Source: Ananas comosus
Lineage: Eukaryota; Streptophyta; Magnoliopsida; Poales; Bromeliaceae
Direction: 5' to 3'
Length of the DNA stretch: 64,000 nt
Assembly (NCBI RefSeq): GCF_001540865.1
Contig: NC_033639.1
Location: 2,401,997-2,465,996 of the forward strand
The notes beneath the pieces were generated by a model. The model worked only from the letters and a program-made list of their open reading frames with translations, was not told the DNA's origin and ran no database searches. Positions 22,155 to 33,031 of this stretch are shown here, one piece after another. The position numbers were made by a program, and so were the translations under genes. Positions within the stretch are counted from its first letter, which is position 1, and each line of letters starts with the position of its first letter.

Positions 22155-23425
22155 CACTGAAGAACATAAACACGCTGCGGCATGTTTATGTCCCCTCTGA
22201 GACAGGCACACTTGTCACCTAAGGGACATAAACACCGCCTAGACAGTATGAGACCCCAGTCCAAAAGTTTTTTTTTTTAAGTCTGCGAAAAGGCGAAACA
22301 AAATTTGACTTTTCCCTGGGGTCCCGCACTGTGTCACACACAATCGTGATAGAACAGGATCTACTAGTTAGATTAAACTAAGTATAAAATTAGGTAGGTT
22401 TATTAATCAATAATCATTAAAAAAAGTACACTTTACTATTTTTCTCTTTGTGAAATGGAAGTGCAAATCTTGCTAATTGTGGTATGTTTATTTCTCACTA
22501 ACTAAACCTGTTGGTAAAGATGTTGTAGATTCTTTTGATTTTATCATATCTTTAATCATCATCATATCTTCCACCGCTTCCGCTGTTACACAACCGCGGC
22601 TACTGGTGATATTGCTACTCCTTCTATTACTGCTACACGACCATGACTGTTACCCCTGTTTACTCTTTATTATAATGATTTTTTTATAAACTCTTATAAA
22701 CTCTTTTTATATCCATTTTTATTTTTTTTTATAATGATTTATTTATATATAAAATATAAATTTTTTGTATATCCATTTTTACTCTTTTATGATTTTTTTT
22801 ATACGATTTTGTCATATTTCCGTGTAATGTTTTTTTTGTTAAGTTTACTTTAGTTTTATGGAGAGATTAATACCGTTTCCGCTATTACATGGCTGCGGTC
22901 ATTACACTACTACATGACCACAGCTGCTGCCTCTATTTATTTTTTTTTATAATAATTTTTTTATAAATTTTTATAAATTCTTTTTATTATCATTTTTACT
23001 TTTTTTTATAATGATTTTTTTATATGAAATATAAACACTTTATATATTCATTTTTATTCTTTATGATTTTTTTATGATTTTGTCATATTTCTGTATAATT
23101 TTTTTATTTTTAAAAGTCTACCCTAGTTTTATGGAGAAGTTAACACGCTTCCGCCACTTCCACCGCTTCCGCTATTACACAGCCGCAGCCACTATTACTA
23201 CTGCTACATGGTCACAGCTGTTGCCCCTGTTTACTCTTTCACAGTGCGGGGCCCCCGGCTAAATTTTCGGTAATGGTAAAAATTTTGAGTCTCAGCGCCT
23301 TATACATGGTAAAAAAAAAAAAAAAGTTGGACCGGGTGCACTGCATGTCTGGGCGGTGTTTATGTTTCAAGGAGACAGGTGAGCCTGTCTCAAAGGAAAC
23401 ATAAACGTGCCGCATGGTTGCTATG
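22155..23425. repeat. Hairpin centre of the giant inverted repeat, with AT-rich loop
   Basis: Inner arms at about 22165-22340 and 23240-23420 are inverted copies (TGCGGCATGTTTATGT on the left against its inverse on the right). Each also forms a local hairpin around GAGACAGG...CTGTC and ACATAAACACCGCC. The 900-bp loop (22341-23239) is AT-rich and holds three degenerate copies, near 22570, 22870 and 23140, of a unit with CCGCTTCCGCTATTACAC. Taken alone it resembles a MITE with terminal inverted repeats of about 170 bp. Confidence 0.7.
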
Positions 23426-25079
23426 TTGTCCTAGAGTTGGTGTTGGATGTAAATGGTTAGTTGTTGGTTAAGTACTATACGTAAAAGTATGTCGATTGTT
23501 AGGAATCTCTACTACGTACGGAGATTCGTGAGGAATCCGCGACCTACTACGCTACGTGTCATGTTGTTAGTAGGATAAATTTTCACGAGGGGTGTGCCTT
23601 CGAAAATAAAAACTTGAGATTAAGTAAGTAGTACTTTTAGTAAGCTTTTGGAAAAATTTTGACAAAGGGTGTTCCTTTGAGACAAAACTTTTGGTCGATG
23701 GAGCTCCCCATCTTTTGGTGCTATACATTTATGTTCTTTTAGGCTATAGGTATTTTAGTTGTAGGTTTGGGTGTTTGGAGTCAAGTGTACGTATTTATTA
23801 CTTTCGTAGGTGTCTTGATGGTTTTGGTCTAGTGGTGTAAGTTTGTTAGTATTTTTAGTCGATTGACTTGGTAATAAATTTACTGATGATTTCCACCCCT
23901 TTCTTTATGTTGGTCCCACCGCTAGCGATATGGTCTGATCGATCTAGCAGAAGAGCAGCTCGGGTTTTAGGTTGAGGAGCAGATACAGTGGACCCCCCCC
24001 CCCTTACTATATGCACACAGATAATAGTAAGAGGGCAAGGGTAAGAAACCATCACCGAACGTGCACCACTGTACCGACATCGGATCGAAGTACCCACCTG
24101 TACAACTCTGGATCAGATCTCACGACGGCGGGAAACAGAGCAATCGGACCTACGAAGGGTCCACTAGGTCAGAAGGAAACCCTAATGTCAGCAACTAACT
24201 TACAATCCCCAAACAAGGAACCACGGGAATCGGTTTCCCAAGACCGATTACCGAATCACATCGGGAGTCCCGAATATCGCACCGGGGCTCCGCCGGGGTC
24301 CACTAATACTCTATAATAGCCCATATTGACAGCAAACACCACACCTCGCCTCGGAACAGACATCGTTGACTAAACGTCTCGATCCGGGTTCCCGAAAGTG
24401 TCGTTTTCGACACCGGAACCCACCAGTCGCTCACCCGTCGTTTCCGAACCCCTGAAACGACACGGGTGACCCACCAAGAAGGCTTAGTGACATCACAACT
24501 GATCCTGAGGCACTGTCGGATAAAAACCGAACTAAGATCGCGTTCCGTCGACGAATTTCGCCGCGAAACGCCCCGAAAAAGGCTTTTCGATCTCCGCAGT
24601 GGCTTGGGGCCTTGGACGATCAGTCCAGAGGTTACCCTCAGCATTTACACGCTGTCCACAGCGACCGAGTCGAAGTTATTTGTAAGAAAGCACATTAAGA
24701 ACCCTAAAATCTATCATTTTATGCGATTTCCGACAGTTTTATGGCCCGATCTTGCGATACGGGGTTCGCTGGGTCAACCGTCGCACCCGCTGATAGTTTC
24801 AGCGTGCCGGAGATCGTGCTCACCATTCGGAGCACATTCGGCGACTGCGGTGCGCGCACGAGCGACGCGAAGGTCAGCGAAGCAGCGCACACCGCAGGAA
24901 GATCGCGGTTGCCCGAGCAACCAAGGCATCGCAGGGCTCGACGGAAGTGAAGCACGATGTTCAGCACGACCTAAGGATCATCGTGCTCTCTTCCCGAGGT
25001 CAAAAAGACCATTCGGATTGCCGAAATAGTTACCGGAAAGTGGGAAAGCAGTGCTGGAATGCATAAGTGGACACTCACA

Positions 25080-25870
25080 GTGAGGGGGGAACTAGGGTTG
25101 GCCGCCGGCGGTATTCCGGCAGGCGGTCCGGCCGGGGAGGGGTGCACCAGGTGGCGGGGGCTCCGGGGCACTCCACGTCAGGCAGCGCAGTTCGGCCGGA
25201 GGTGCGGCGGCGGCGTACGGAGCCGCCAACTCCCTTGCGGTTTGGTGCTTTCCAACAGTTGCCGGCGGCGACGCGGCGGCCGGGGCTGGTCGGGGCCGGT
25301 CGGGGACGATGCCGGGGGTCGAGGCGGTGGCCGAGCTTGCGTCGGCGGGTGGCGGCGATGCCCGGGAGTGAAGGCGGCCCGCGTTCGGCCCGTACAGCAC
25401 AAAGGCGGCGGCAGGGGGCTCCTGCGGCGACCGGCGGGGCTCGAGGGTGGCCGGGGTCGGGCGCGGTGGTAGCCGGACGGTCGGCGGAGACCTTCGCGGC
25501 CGTCGGGAAACGGCGGCAGGGCTCACACACCCGAGCCACCCAGCTTCGGCCTGGGTGGTGTCCCTGGGGCCGCAGGTGGCTACGGTGGCTCCGGTGGCGC
25601 ACGGCGACGGTGGGGGTCGGCGGTGACGGTGCCGACGGGGGTGCCTGGGTCGGGGCTCACCTCACCCGACAGGATGGTGCTTGGAACTTCCTCGGCCAAG
25701 GTGAAGGGAGAGGGAGGAAGGTTGGAGCTTGGGGAAGCCTTTTCCGGCGACGGCGGCGGCTGCAGGCCGCCGGGGTGCAAGCACTGTGTGGGCAGGGGGC
25801 CTCCTAGGCGGCTGGTGCACAGGGAGGGCTAGGGTTGGCGGATTAGGGTCAGGGTTCCATTGTGAACCCT
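25080..25870. other. GC-rich segment of the right arm, no gene assigned
   Basis: This is the counterpart of the left-arm GC-rich block, in inverted orientation. On the minus strand it begins with an AACCCTAATCC leader near 25880. Many overlapping frames are open on both strands and give Arg-, Gly- and Pro-rich products. I recognise no domain. The content differs from the left-arm block more than the flanking sequence does. Confidence 0.5.
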
Positions 25871-26565
25871 AATCCTAAATATATATACACATGTGCATTT
25901 TGCACTTTAGCCCTCCGTAACCTAATATTTCCGACCAAGTCCCTGTCCACAGGTAAAATACGCGCGCAGGACCCTCAGTATTAGAAATCTCGCAATTCGA
26001 TCCATAAAATGTCGGGTTTCTCGTGATAAATTTCAAATTGCATTTTGACCCCTTTGCGTTCATTTCATGATTCCCGCCAATTCGTCTATCGGATTATCGA
26101 TCGGATTGCGCCAGCGCGATCGGCACGACTAGGGCATCTAATCTAGCATCTCGTTTCGCCCGATTTGGTCCCCGATTCGCGACGCACCCATTCCTCCATA
26201 ATTCTCCTAATTTCCACAAAAACCCTAAAATTGCCACTTTTCCTTAAAAAAAATCCTTTTTCTCGATAACCGTGCATCAGAATCCGATTCTGTCAGCGCC
26301 AATGGTTCCAGTATAGTCGAGAGGTTGAAACGAGCTGTTGAAGTCCTATGTTCGAAGGTCTGTACGCGCCAGAGGCCAAGTTTGCTTCGTGGCTTCTCCG
26401 GAAACCGGAGTTACTATTCACTTAAGTGAACACTAATAATCGCGTATCTTCTCCATTCTAGCTCATTTTCTCCTGAAACTTGACGAGTGCTTATGTAATT
26501 AAATTACACACGTAAACATCATCAACAGAGAGTTTAGTTGCACTGTCAAAATTTCAGTCCTTACA

Positions 26566-26582
26566 ATAGCATAGTAGTTCTA

Positions 26583-26623
<41 letters not shown>

Positions 26624-27389
26624 CTAAGTGAATAATCTGAGTTTAGTTAAAATTGGGCTAATATTGTTGGCCCATAAAAACAAACCCAATAGACAAATAA
26701 AAGAGCAAAATTTTACTAAATTTTTATATATTTTCGTTCTTTCTTTCTTTCTTTCACAGAGCTCTAAATTTTCAATATGTTTCTCTCTTTCTCTTTTTCT
26801 GTCTCTCACCCTAAGTGGCCAAGCCGGAAGCCCTCTAGGTTACCGAGTAACATCATATGCCCGCCGTTGCCTACCTTGCTATTAATTGTATGTTTGAGAA
26901 AATATACAGAATATTTTTAAAGTAAAAAATTATTATTCATATAAAATTTTAATTTTAGTTATATATGATTGGATAGTTTAATCCAATATTTATTTATATA
27001 ATTTATTTATTTTTCACTGCATCAATGAAAATGAATAATATATAGAGATTGAAGGCGGAAGAAAAGATATGTGAGGCTGAAAAAATTAGATATTCAACTC
27101 ATAAATTATTTTTTTTCATATTATAATACTATATTTCATATAATTATTTTGTACTTTGAACTATTAAATATATTTTCGTATCAAATTATAGATAATGTTC
27201 TATACAAATTAAACTATTGATCGTAAAATGTTGAGAATTTCAAGCAGCTCGTTTAGGGCTCGAGCTCGCTCGAGCTTGGCTCGAATTAATTTCAATCCAA
27301 GCTTGAGCTTAAATTTAGGCTTGAAATTAATTTCAAGCTGAATTTGAGTTGAGGTAAGCTCGCTCGAGCTCGGCTCATTTCCACTCCTA
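26566..27389. other. Right remainder of the hAT-like element
   Basis: AT-rich sequence with a TA microsatellite (about 26586-26621) and a CTTT/CTCT-rich run. The right end carries several GAGCTCG blocks and the terminal inverted repeat. No coding sequence is recognisable. Confidence 0.5.
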
Positions 27390-28108
27390 TATACTAGACA
27401 TCGATAAGTCCATCATATAAAAAAGAAATGCCAACTATAGCTTGAGTGAGGTGCATGTATAGTGCTTTAGGGCACACCCTTATATCTAGTAGTGATATGT
27501 GCACTTCTATAGGGAAGACCTCATTTTTTACATTAATTATAGCCATCAAAGGAACATCTATACGGCTGTTCGGTACACATTAAGCTATTTTTGGAACACC
27601 CATATATCTAGTAGTGATATGTGCACTTTTATAAGGGAGACCTGATTTTTCACATTAATTATAGCCATAAAAGGAACACCTATACGGATATTCGGTACAC
27701 TTTAATTCATATTTGGAGCACCCATATATCTGACAGTGCTAAGTAACTCTTATAAAAAAAGCCCTAGCTATCGCTAAAACGTGGTGCATGTATAGTGGTG
27801 TAGGGCACACCCATATATCTAGTAGTCATATGACCACTTTTATATGGGAGACCTTATTTTTCACATTATAGCCAGAAATGGAACACTTATACGGCTGTTT
27901 GGTACATTCGGAATTTAACATGGCACATCCATACACATGACAGCCAATCTATGTACCTAAGAGTGATAGACAACAACGGACCACGTATACGGCGGTTCGG
28001 TATAGTTTATGCCATGTTTGGAACACCTAAAGATGCACATATAAATATCCACTAAATGCTAGATGGTCCTTACTAAATAAGTTTGCATTTGTAACCAATC
28101 TATATTTC

Positions 28109-28315
28109 ATGGCAATGGATGAGGTAAAAAACTTATATACCTACACTCCTAAATGCATCCACGATGTATCGGGGTGGCCATTGGCTCTTGAGCAAGATGA
28201 AAGATTCTCGTACCCAATACCAGTTCGAGCTCTCTATTCCCAACAGGGACATGATCAGATGCTCGAGGAGTGGGAATATGGGTCTCAGAATCTAATGATA
28301 TATTTGAGGATCTGA
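28109..28315 (+). CDS. Small ORF of unknown function in satellite block 2
   Basis: 68 codons, starting MAMDEVKNLYTYTPKC and containing WPLALEQDERF. I do not recognise a family. It ends in a stop well before the next ORF. It could be an exon remnant of the same ancestral gene as 28475-28864, since both lie in the one non-repeat interval of this block. Expression is not supported by any visible signal. Confidence 0.3.
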   Translation: MAMDEVKNLYTYTPKCIHDVSGWPLALEQDERFSYPIPVRALYSQQGHDQMLEEWEYGSQNLMIYLRI

Positions 28316-28474
28316 TGGGTAATAGGTAGTGTATACACACGTCGTGCTATATTTCTTCCTATAAATAATGTAAACACATTACTAACTTCTTTAAATGTCA
28401 TACATGAGGAGAACAATCAAATGGCCTTAATGATGCTCGATGAATATCCAGATGTGTCCACGCCAAATCCCTGA

Positions 28475-28864
28475 ACCTATTCTAATTACTTAAGACTATC
28501 ATATGAGTTCAATCTTGTTGAGCGAAGATCGCAACTTAGCAGAGATACTTACTGGGATGCTTTGTATGATGAATGGGCTAATCGATTTGCACAAATTTTG
28601 GAACTTGTTGAGGACCTCTTTGCTGTGTCAGCCTCGATTCCTCCAGTTCCTTTCACATTTCCACCAGAAAACTCAAGATTACTTGAGAGAGAGATTGTTG
28701 TAATGCGAAAATCAATTAAAAAAATGGTGGTGCGCCAAGCTAGGCACGCTATGGTCTCACATGCTATCAGGTTCTTCAAAGATAATAACTTAGATATTAA
28801 TAGCAGCATGTTTCATCGTATCGTATCGTATCCCGACTATGCATCGGACTTTTATTTCGAATGA
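28475..28864 (+). pseudogene. Unrecognised ORF remnant in satellite block 2
   Basis: The frame is open from 28475 to the stop at 28862-28864. The first ATG is at 28562 and would give 100 residues. The protein reads DTYWDALYDEWANRF, then ILELVEDLF, VVMRKSIKKMVVRQARHAM and IVSYPDYASDFYFE. Composition is that of a normal soluble alpha-helical protein rather than low complexity, so it is probably a true coding remnant. I cannot name the family. No promoter or splice signal decides its start. It is flanked on both sides by 120-bp repeats, as are the two DUF4283-like ORFs. Confidence 0.45.
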
Positions 28865-30097
28865 TGTATGATAATGGTATTTACAATACTATGAGTGTAC
28901 ACTTTTTAATACAGGGTTGGAATCTTTATAATGTATATACACCTTATATGGTATTTCAACATATTGAGTTTAGAATTTTCTTATGCAGCTAAAACGTTAT
29001 TTTCAATATAAGTGTGCAACAAATGTACCCATATTTATGTGTAATTTCAGTAAAATTCTCTAATATGATGTTCTATTGCATGTAAAGTTAATTATAATCA
29101 ATTATAAACATTCCGGTTAAATGGAAAACTAATAGAGCTGTTTCGTACACTTATAGGGTAGGGTTTGTTTTTACAGTTATAGCTTAATTTGGAATATTTA
29201 TAGCTCAACGGATCCGTTCATCACTACTGTAGGGCACACCCGTATATTTGGCATTGATATGTTTAGTCTTACAGGGTATAGCTAATTTTTCACTTTATAG
29301 CCTGCGCTGGAACACTTATAGAGTGGTTGGGTACACTTTAAAGGGACTTGGGAACAACCATATATCTGACACTAATAAGTCTCTCTTATAAAACGGAGGT
29401 GCAGCTATAAGGGTTAGAAGAAAGGTTCTATAATGCTTTTGCAGTTATAGCTTACAGTGGATCAGTTATAGTGCTCCCCAGAACATCTGTAATGCTAAAG
29501 GGAACATCCATATACTTGCTACCTTTATATGTCCACTTTTATAGGATAGGGTTTGCTTTTGTAATTATAGCTTAAAATAGACCAGTTTTAGATGTGCCAG
29601 GTACATCTGCCGTGTTGAAGGGCACACCCATATACGTTCCTCCTCTATATGTCCACTTCTATAGGGTAGGCTTTGTATTTGCAGCTATAGCCTAAAATGG
29701 GATAGTTATAGAGGTCGCCCATACACCTTCAGTGTTAAAGGGCACACCCATATACCTGCCAGCTTGAAATGTCCACTTTTATAGGATAGGCCTTGTGTAA
29801 TTTTGGCTTTGAATGGGACAGCTTTAAAGGGGCCCGATACATCTGCCATGTATAAGGAACGCCCATATACGTCCCTCATCTTATGTCCACTTATATAGGG
29901 TAGGATTTGTATTTGCAGCGATAGCTTAGAGAATGGGACAGCTTTAGATGGACCCAGATCATCTGTCTTCTTGCAGGACAAACCCATGTACCAAACACCG
30001 ATATGTCCATCTTATAAAACAGAAGCTCCAACTATAGCTTTACTGAGGTGCATCTATAGTGGTGTAGAGCACACCCATATATCTAGTAGTGATATGA

Positions 30098-32872
30098 CAA
30101 CTTGTAGTATCTTGAACTTTGCAAAAATTGTAAAGTTGGAAGTGGGGTTGAGAAGTGGCATGTAACCACAGGTCTTAATATTTGTAAAGGTGTTTTGGGT
30201 CATTTTTGAGAGCTATTAGACTTTTGGAGGTAAGAAGTGCGTCGTCGAAGCGATTCCTAAACCTATTGCATTATAGTATACTGAACTTTTGCAAATTACG
30301 GAGTTCGAGTATGTGGCATGAGTATTGTAGAACTATCCTACATGTGTCTAAAAGGCTTGGACAAGTTTTTGAGCAAGTTAGAGAATGATTGGAAAAGCTA
30401 GAAGTGAGAAGTGCGATGCAATTGCAAAATTTGCTATTCTGCATTGTTTGTATCGTAACAAGCTAATGCTGTACCGCGTACAGCAAGCAGCAGCAGTTGC
30501 AGCTGTGTGGAGCAAGGTTGTTTTGGTCATTTCACCTTACTATCCATCCTTATCTTCCCAGCTCGATCCAGCCTGATGCTTATCACTAGTAAGCTCAGGA
30601 TGGAATAGGTGTTTTTTTCAGTTCCCCACTCTCTCTCTCTAAGATCTTCCTCTCTTACAAGGGTTCGACGATTTCGCTCGTGTTTCGTCGCATCGTGCGT
30701 TCTTCGCTGGTGACGAGCGTGCAGAGCCTACGTGGACGTGTGGGGAGTGTTTTGGAAGCATTCGCAGCCTAGACCAGGGGACGGATGCTGGTTGGAAGCT
30801 TGAGAAGGTATATGACTCGATTTTCCGTTAACGGGCTCTATTAGTCGATTTGAGTATTGATTTCAGATTTTTGCTTCCAAGCTTTAAACTGAGATTTCAG
30901 CAATTAAATATGAGTTATGTTAGCTTGTGAATGAACTCTTAGACCAGGGATATGCTACTTTGAGGCTAATTGAGTAAATTAGTTCATTATGAAGCGAATT
31001 TGGAATTAAACGGAGTTATTGCCACAATTGATACAGAGTTGAGCTTTCTCTCTCGCAGCAGGTTTACGAATCATATTATAGCTTTTTGGTAACCTGGGAG
31101 GCTGGTTAGAGGCTGTTCTAACCGAGGTAAGCAAGAATTTCAGTTAGGAAGCTGAAATATGCGAAGAATTTGACTATTATAGCTTATAATCGACATATAT
31201 TGATGCCATTTTCACGTTGTTCGCAGCGAGATTGCATCGAGCTTGGATCATCTTCAGTTGGCATTGGAGAGCATTGGAGCTTATTTGAGATACCAATGTA
31301 ATCCGAAACAAGGAATTTAAGTTACTACCTAGTACTAAATGAAGTTAGGCAGAATCGGACATTTCGATCGTCATTTTAAACGTGTTGATGTTGGTTTTCT
31401 AGCAGGGTGGAGTCTTGTGGAGCTTTACGGACTTCTGAGGACTATGTTTGAGCTTAGTAATAGGTGGTTTGACCTAACCAGAGCAAGTGAAGCTCCCTAT
31501 GTTCTATATGTATCTATAGAATAATCGCATAGGTGCATTGAGTGATTATGTGATTGATAGAGAATTTGGGACATGTCACGTAATGTGATGCTTAAGTAGA
31601 ATGAATCGCTATAAAATGTAGAACATAGATAATGAAAGTATTTATAATTATTCAATTCAGTTGAATGACTTATGAACAAGTGTAGGATAGGATACACGTA
31701 TAAAAACCATGACATTTTACTCTAAAAGTAGAGGACCATGACATGCTTTGGGACTATGTTAGTAGCGCCTGATAGTGAAAGGATTCTAATGTCAGTGTGT
31801 AAATTAGCATTACTCTTGCATGGCTTACTAACCTAGTGGATTTAGTTGTGGTTATATTTTGTTATATTAGAAATGCGATCGAAGGATCGAGACTGGAGAA
31901 CAATTGCAAATGAAAATATGATAATTGAGACATGTGGACAGTGGAAATTGCTTGTTTGCCATCGTGCTCATTCGCACCGCTTGTGAGGGGTCGCTCCTAA
32001 CAAGCCGGCCTCGGGGTTGGCCTACGCGAAGTTGCTCGGCCGTGCGGATTGGGTGCCGAAGTGGATTGCCGTGGGGAGTGTATACTACCACGGGGCCATT
32101 AGCGCGGGCGCAATGTTGGACTACCTATGAGTAGCTGTTCTGTTATGGACGAAATGAAAGTTCTAAATGACATTTGACAGTAATGAATGCTTACCTGTTA
32201 CAGTAGAGATTTACATATTCGTGCTTATGTTCATGTTAGATTCATTACTGCAGAGATTATGATTCCATGTTGATTACATGTTCTTCACCTGTTAGCATTG
32301 CATATATATATATATATATATATATCATGCAATTATTGCTTTTATTTTCATTTAGTACATCATGAGCCTAGTGGTGTAATTCGCCGAGGCTGGCGGCTTC
32401 CCCACTGGGAACTATTGTTTATAGTTCTCACGCCATTTTTATGGTTGTTTTTACAGAGCCATCTACAGGAGAGGCTAGGGATCGTGGCAAGGGAGTCGCG
32501 TCTAGCTAGACATTGCTAGGAGCATGCTAGTCGATCACCTTGCTACTCGGGTTACAGCCGAGGGTGATGTCCCTATGTATAGAGAGACTGCCAATGTATC
32601 TACTTTTGTAGACCCGTGATGTATATGTACTATTGGGACTAGACTCTTTAGTTGTGATACTTTTCTTTTAGTTGAGATTTTAGATTTTATACTCCCTGTT
32701 CTCTTGTTGTGAGTATTGTGGATTGTACTTTGCTCTGATATCAGGATAGGATTATTTTATATTTTTACTCCTATCGATTTGTTTCTTATAGACGCCTTAT
32801 ATACTGCAGGTGTATGGCGGGTCTGTGCACGTACCGGATATGCTTCCGCTGGTACCCGGGCGTGACACAACT
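30098..32872 (+). mobile_element. Solo LTR with 5-bp target-site duplication CAACT
   Basis: The LTR runs from 30103 (TGTAGTATCTTG) to 32867 (GGGCGTGACA), 2765 bp, flanked by CAACT at 30098-30102 and 32868-32872. Joining the flanks rebuilds a satellite unit (ATGACAACTTTTATAG compares with ATGACCACTTTTATA near 27830). No internal region remains. The GGGCGTGACA end indicates a gypsy-type LTR in plus orientation. A CT-rich stretch near 30630 and a TA run at about 32300-32325 lie inside. Confidence 0.93.
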
Positions 32873-32986
32873 TTTATAGTGGAGACCTAATTTCTCACAT
32901 TATGGCCAGAAATGGATCGCTTATATGGCTGGTTGGTACACTTTAAGCCTTGGTTGGAATACCCATATATCTGACAGTGATAAGTA
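32868..32986 (+). repeat. Satellite-like fragment between two retroelements
   Basis: One unit with TATGGCCAGAAATGG and ACCCATATATCTGACAGTGA. It joins block 2 on the left and 39209 on the right once the insertions are removed. Confidence 0.85.
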
Positions 32987-33031
32987 TGTCACGCCCCGGA
33001 TTACACGTTCCCCGGGCACGTCCACAAATCG

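Larger units (their letters stand above)
16290..26565. repeat. Giant imperfect inverted repeat, 10.3 kb
   Basis: The left arm starts TGTAAGGATTGAG at 16290 and the right arm ends CAGTCCTTACA at 26565. The outer 400 bp match closely in inverted orientation. Matching continues at intervals inward: an accctaaccct leader against its inverse near 25850, GGTAATCGG next to GGAAACCGAT against its inverse near 24240, the AT-rich segment 21900-22150 against 23400-23760, and finally 22165-22340 against 23240-23420. Arms are about 6.0 kb (left) and 3.3 kb (right). The left arm is longer because of an internal duplication and tandem arrays. TG...CA outer ends suggest two LTRs in opposite orientation; a foldback or long-TIR element is the alternative. 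No target-site duplication is visible (flanks GTTCG and ATAGC). Confidence 0.7.
16244..27389. mobile_element. hAT-like DNA element (MITE-type ends) carrying a large internal insertion
   Basis: The left end is TAGGGCTGGCAAATGAGC. The reverse complement of the right end is TAGGAGTGGAAATGAGCC. These imperfect terminal inverted repeats are rich in GAGC/GCTC, as common in plant hAT elements. The flanking octamers TATATCAG (16236-16243) and TATACTAG (27390-27397) agree at six of eight positions, as an old 8-bp duplication would. Outside the giant inverted repeat only 46 bp (left) and 824 bp (right, 26566-27389) of the element remain. No transposase was found. Confidence 0.6.
27398..30102 (+). repeat. 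120-bp satellite-like repeats, block 2, around a remnant ORF
   Basis: Units before and after the ORF at 28475-28864 contain CACACCCATATA, with TCTAGTAGTGATATG, TCTGACAGTGATAAG or TACCTGCC variants. At least three unit types alternate, giving a higher-order pattern. Block 2 continues block 1 once the hAT-like element is removed. It is cut at 30103 by a solo LTR. The unit resumes at 32868 with the expected sequence. Confidence 0.85.

Noticed and set aside
25059..25807. ORFs of 137-246 residues in the right-arm GC-rich block
   Set aside because: Same reasoning: simultaneous open frames, low-complexity products and no domain.
32921..33031. Extra C-terminal domain on the gypsy RT ORF
   Set aside because: The last 37 residues are read from the LTR remnant and flanking satellite after a deletion, so they are not a true domain.
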